Below, piece after piece: positions 60,966 through 64,000 of a stretch of DNA of 64,000 nucleotides. The notes under the pieces are model-generated. The model made no database searches, had not been told where the DNA came from, and worked only from the letters and a program-made list of their open reading frames with translations. The stretch's first letter is position 1; each line of letters opens with the position of its first letter. Origin of the DNA: Tretioscincus oriximinensis (Eukaryota; Chordata; Lepidosauria; Squamata; Gymnophthalmidae); the NCBI GenBank assembly GCA_022410635.1, contig JAJVDF010000465.1:990331-1054330 (forward strand), read 5' to 3'. A program made the translations under genes and the position numbers.

Positions 60966-61129
60966 TGGGAACACCTGTAACTGTGGGCATTTCTACCTGC
61001 CCCTTGTTAGCTGATAACATCTGACAATTGCTTGCTGGTGCTGGGAGCATAAAAATTGCCACTCTGATAAGGGCAAAGGAGAGCCAGTGAAGACCTTGGT
61101 CACACACTTTTACTTTTAAACCTTCTTGA

Positions 61130-61925
61130 CCGAGCAAGAAAAGGATCTTGGGGTGTTAGTGGACAAAAAAGGCAAATTCCATGTTGGGGATAATTAGGAA
61201 AGGAATCGAAAATAAGTCAGCAAATGTTGTTTTGCCTCTTTATAAATCTGTGGTGAGGCCACATTTGGAATACTGTGTTCAATTCTGGTCACCACATCTC
61301 AAGAGGGATATTTTGGAACTGGAGAAGGTGCAGAAAAGGGCAACAAAAATGATCAAGGGTCTGGAGCACCTCCCTTATGAAGCAAGGCTGCAACGTCTGG
61401 GCCTCTTCAGCCTTGAAAGGAGACGTTTGAGGGGTGATCTGATTGAAGTGTACAAAATCATGCATGGGATCGACAGGGTGAATAGAGAAAAAATGTTTTC
61501 TCTATCACACAACACAAGGACCAGAGGGCACTCCTTAAAACCGTTGGGTAGAAAAGTGAGAACAGACAAAGGTAAGTATTTTTTCACCCAGAGGGTCATC
61601 GGCCTGTGGAATTTACTTCCNGAAGAGGTAGTGGTAGCTAACAGCTTGGATAGTTTCAAGACAGGACTAGACAGGTTTATGGACACTAAGGGTATAAATG
61701 GATACTAAGATAGTTGTCTGGATGTCGCCTCCGGGATGGAGCAACAGGCAGGACTCTTGAAATACCATTTGCAGGGAGTCACGAACAGGAGCAGCATATT
61801 TTGCTTTCCTCTGTTTGGACTGCCCAGGTGCATCTGGTGGGCTTCTGTGTGACACAGAATGCTGGACTAGATGGGCTGTGGCCTGATCCAGTATGGCTCT
61901 TCTTAAGTTCTTATGTTCTTATGTT
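61130..61925 (+). mobile_element. CR1 LINE 3' end with ORF2 C terminus
   Basis: A frame of 175 codons (61181-61708) encodes the CR1 ORF2 C terminus: SVVRPHLEYCVQFWSPHLKR, then LGLFSLERRRLRGDLIE and GLDRFMDTKG. The 3' UTR ends TTCTTATGTTCTTATGTTC, the typical CR1 3' microsatellite. It is 5'-truncated in the EKDLGVLVD region. It is the best CR1 3' reference in the window. Confidence 0.92.
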
Positions 61926-62330
61926 CTTCTCCCTCCCTACTGAGTCTTGAAGGAGGAGCTTCAATTAAAGGCCTTTTTAATTTTTTTACTAAACGCCATT
62001 TTTCATCCCTAGTAGTCAGAATAACTGAAAAAGAAATAAAAGTAAAGGTGTCAAATAAAGGCGTGGTGAAAGGTATTTACCACATTTTACTATTGCATTT
62101 TAATTTGCTTCAAGTGTTTTAATCTTGAAAGCTGTTCTGAGTGCTATGAAATTAAAGATACCGTAGGACAAGAATATGAACGAACGAACGAACGAACAGG
62201 TGACTCTAGAACCCTGGAACGGGTTCCATTTAAGCAAAGGAAGTGGGTTAAAGAGGGTTTAGTTATTTCGGATTAGTCTTCAGATCTGCATTGATCCCAT
62301 TCCACCTTTTCCTTCCTAATTCATTTCCCG
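61926..62330. other. region upstream of the BATF island
   Basis: No gene. A (GAAC)5 microsatellite lies at 62178-62197. GC content rises from about 62330. Confidence 0.5.
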
Positions 62331-62712
62331 GAGAGCAGCGGACTTCGTTCCTCCGTTCCCCTGTTTCAGCCCCCGGGATATTGACCGCCAGAAGCCGCCA
62401 ACCAAACGCCTCCCGGAGCCCTTTTCTCTTGTCAAGAGCCTGACCTGCTTCGGGGTTTTTCTCCGGCCCTTTCCTCAGCTATTTCGATTTTCCCGGAGGT
62501 GATTTTTTTTCTTCGCTTTCAGTGACTTTTCATCTAGAGTTTCCGCCCACGTGACTTTCAGTCGAGCTCCCCGCCGGCTTCCGAGAAACCGCAGGCCGGG
62601 CTGCAGCTCGGGGCGAGGAGTCGCGCTCGGCGGCGGAAGGAGACGGGAGCCTGTCAGCGGCAGGCAGGCAGCAGGCGGCGGCGGCGCGCGCTCTCCTGCA
62701 GGGGCCACGCGG

Positions 62713-62733
62713 ATGCGGGCGGGGCCAAAGTAG
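62713..62733 (+). other. possible upstream reading frame in BATF leader
   Basis: ATG followed by five sense codons (MRAGPK) and TAG, 100 bp upstream of the BATF ATG. It would matter only if transcription starts upstream of 62713, which is not known. Confidence 0.3.
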
Positions 62734-62832
62734 CGGCGGCGGCGGCAAGCGAAGGCAAACAGACGGAGGACTAAAGCGGGACCCGAGAGGAGGAAGGGGC
62801 GGGAGGGCGCAGCCAGGGGGAGCTGCTACGTC

Positions 62833-62898
62833 ATGCCTCATAGCTCGGATAGCAGCGATTCCAGCAGCTCCAGCCGGTCTTCTTCCTCCGGCAAACAG
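62833..62898 (+). CDS. BATF: BATF coding exon 1 (residues 1-22), partial gene
   Basis: The exon encodes MPHSSDSSDS, then a serine-rich stretch ending SSSSGKQ, and is followed by a donor GTACGG after CAG (phase 0). The start, the Ser/Asp run and the GKQ-donor position match vertebrate BATF, which pairs with JUN proteins and IRF4/8 in immune cells. The bZIP exons lie beyond the right edge. The segment after residue 10 is more serine-rich than the mammalian one, which as I recall has Phe and Pro residues there, and is about one residue longer. Orientation and position 33 kb downstream of JDP2 fit the known gene order. Confidence 0.9.
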
Positions 62899-64000
62899 GT
62901 ACGGGGGGCCCCGTGGTCTGACTGGGCAGGCGCTTCTTCGACGCCACTTCGTTTTCTCGCCTGCGCCTTATCCTGGGCTGGATCTCCGAATGGGAGCCTG
63001 CTCTGCACCGGCACGGGGATGGCTCAGCGGTGTCCCGAGATAGAGCCCATGATAAAGCTCCGTGGGGACAGGGGACTATTTTCCTCTCGAACATGATGTC
63101 CAACAGGTGAGGCTTTCCACATCTTGTAGAGCCGGAGCCAAGGAAAGCTACTGGGTCTGCCTCCACTTCACTCTTTCAGGCGCATACAAGAGTTTTAAGC
63201 GTCTGGAAGGTGAAGAACTACCAGCTGGATATCTCGCCTCCCCCCAGAAGTGGGCAGTGGCAAGAAACCTCTATATATCTGCCAAGAAAACTGCACTGAG
63301 GGGTTTATGGGTGATTTGGAGTTGGTTATGATTCCACTTCGTTTGAGGAGGTAAAGCACAAGAAGCAGCCTAGTTCAGTGGCTGGGATGTTCAATGGAGA
63401 AGCCTGGTCACCACATCTCAAGGGGGATATTGTGGAACTAGAGAAGGTCCAGAAAAGGGCAACAAGAACAAGAGTCTGGAGAACCTGCCTTTTGAAGTCA
63501 GGCTGCAATGTCCGGGCCTCTTCAGCCTCNAAAGGCGACGTTTGAGAGGTGATCTGATTGAAGTGCACAAAATCATGCATGGTTTGGATAGGGTGAATAG
63601 AGAAAAGAATTTTCTCTATCACACAACGCTAGGACCAGAGGGCACTCCTTGAAACTGTTGGGTTGAAAAGTGAGAACAGACAAAGGAAAGTATTTTTTCA
63701 CCTAAAGGGTCATCGCCCTGAAGAGGCAGTGGTAGCTAACAGCTTGGATAGCTTCAAGACAGGACTAGACAGGTTTATGGACACCAAGAGTATAGATGGG
63801 TACTAGGATGGATGTCTGGATGCTGCCTCCAGGATGAAGCAACAGGCAGGACTCCTGAGATACCATTTGCAGGGAGTCATGAACAGGTGCATATTTTGCT
63901 TTCCTCTGTTCCGATTGCCCAGGTGTATCTGGTGGGCCTCTGTGTGACACAGAATGCTGGACTTGATGGGCTGTGGCCTGATCCAGTATGGCTCTTCTTA
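62899..64000 (+). other. BATF: BATF intron 1 (start)
   Basis: Begins GTACGG and runs off the window. The first about 200 bp are still in the CpG island. A CR1 occupies 63405 to the end. No second exon was seen. Confidence 0.75.
63405..64000 (+). mobile_element. CR1 LINE 3' part in BATF intron 1
   Basis: Starts in GGTCACCACATCTCAAGGGG (the WSPHLK region) and continues through ORF2 and the 3' UTR to CAGTATGGCTCTTCTTA at the edge. Relative to 61130-61925 it has small deletions (near 63460 and about 63718) and frameshifts, so it is inactive. Confidence 0.9.

Larger units (their letters stand above)
62330..63090 (+). promoter_or_regulatory. BATF: CpG island, BATF promoter and exon 1
   Basis: GC- and CpG-rich DNA around the BATF start. 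Visible sites are a perfect E-box CACGTG at 62548-62553 (context CCCACGTGAC), a GC box GGGCGGGGCC at 62717-62726, and TACGTCA (a CRE-like half site) at 62827-62833 overlapping the start codon. There is no convincing TATA box. The transcription start is not determined. Confidence 0.7.

Noticed and set aside
61181..61708. 175-codon frame as a host gene
   Set aside because: It is the CR1 ORF2 C terminus, followed by the CR1 3' UTR and octamer tail.
1..64000. CRISPR arrays, operons, phage or bacterial mobile systems
   Set aside because: Everything points to a vertebrate nuclear locus: spliced bZIP genes, CpG islands, LINEs and SINEs. No regularly spaced short repeats with unique spacers were seen.

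Overview
The window is vertebrate nuclear DNA, most likely from a squamate reptile. It has two CpG islands, spliced genes with canonical GT-AG introns, CR1 and L1 LINEs, L2-like LINE tails, two tRNA-derived SINE families and hAT-type palindromic MITEs. The species cannot be fixed from the sequence alone. Single N bases are scattered through it and are treated as assembly ambiguities.

Genes. Two bZIP genes of the AP-1 group lie in tandem on the + strand. JDP2 (Jun dimerization protein 2) starts in a CpG island with a TATA box near 7.3 kb. Its three coding exons are at 20322-20522, 28106-28210 and 29040-29225. They join in phase 0 to give 163 codons with an intact basic region and leucine zipper. 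BATF begins in a second CpG island near 62.3-63.0 kb. Only its first coding exon (62833-62898, 22 codons) is inside the window, and the rest lies to the right. Adjacent JDP2 and BATF in this order is the known vertebrate arrangement beside FOS. Both proteins pair with JUN-family partners at AP-1/CRE-type sites, and JDP2 generally represses.

Layout. 1-6.8 kb is intergenic, with SINE, CR1 and LTR-like debris and a clean 117-bp poly(A) retro-insertion. 6.9-8.1 kb is the JDP2 promoter island. 7.7-20.3 kb is intron 1, with SINEs, an L2-like tail and a degenerate tandem-repeat block at 14.4-15.1 kb. 20.5-28.1 kb is intron 2. 29.2-30.3 kb is the putative JDP2 3' UTR. 30.3-62.3 kb is a repeat-rich spacer: nested SINE and LTR-like DNA (32.5-34.5 kb), a MITE/L1/hAT nest (35.3-39.3 kb), a CR1 split by a younger L1 (44.3-48.3 kb), another L1 (50.9-51.9 kb), an 844-bp insertion with a 15-bp target duplication (57.0-57.9 kb) and several CR1 3' ends (58.8-61.9 kb). 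62.3-64.0 kb is the BATF promoter, exon 1 and start of intron 1, which already contains a CR1 fragment.

I found no new enzymatic or defence-type system. The most unusual structures are the 620-bp hAT element built from serial hairpins and alternating CG/CA tracts, and the 259-bp direct duplication flanking the L1 that carries it.
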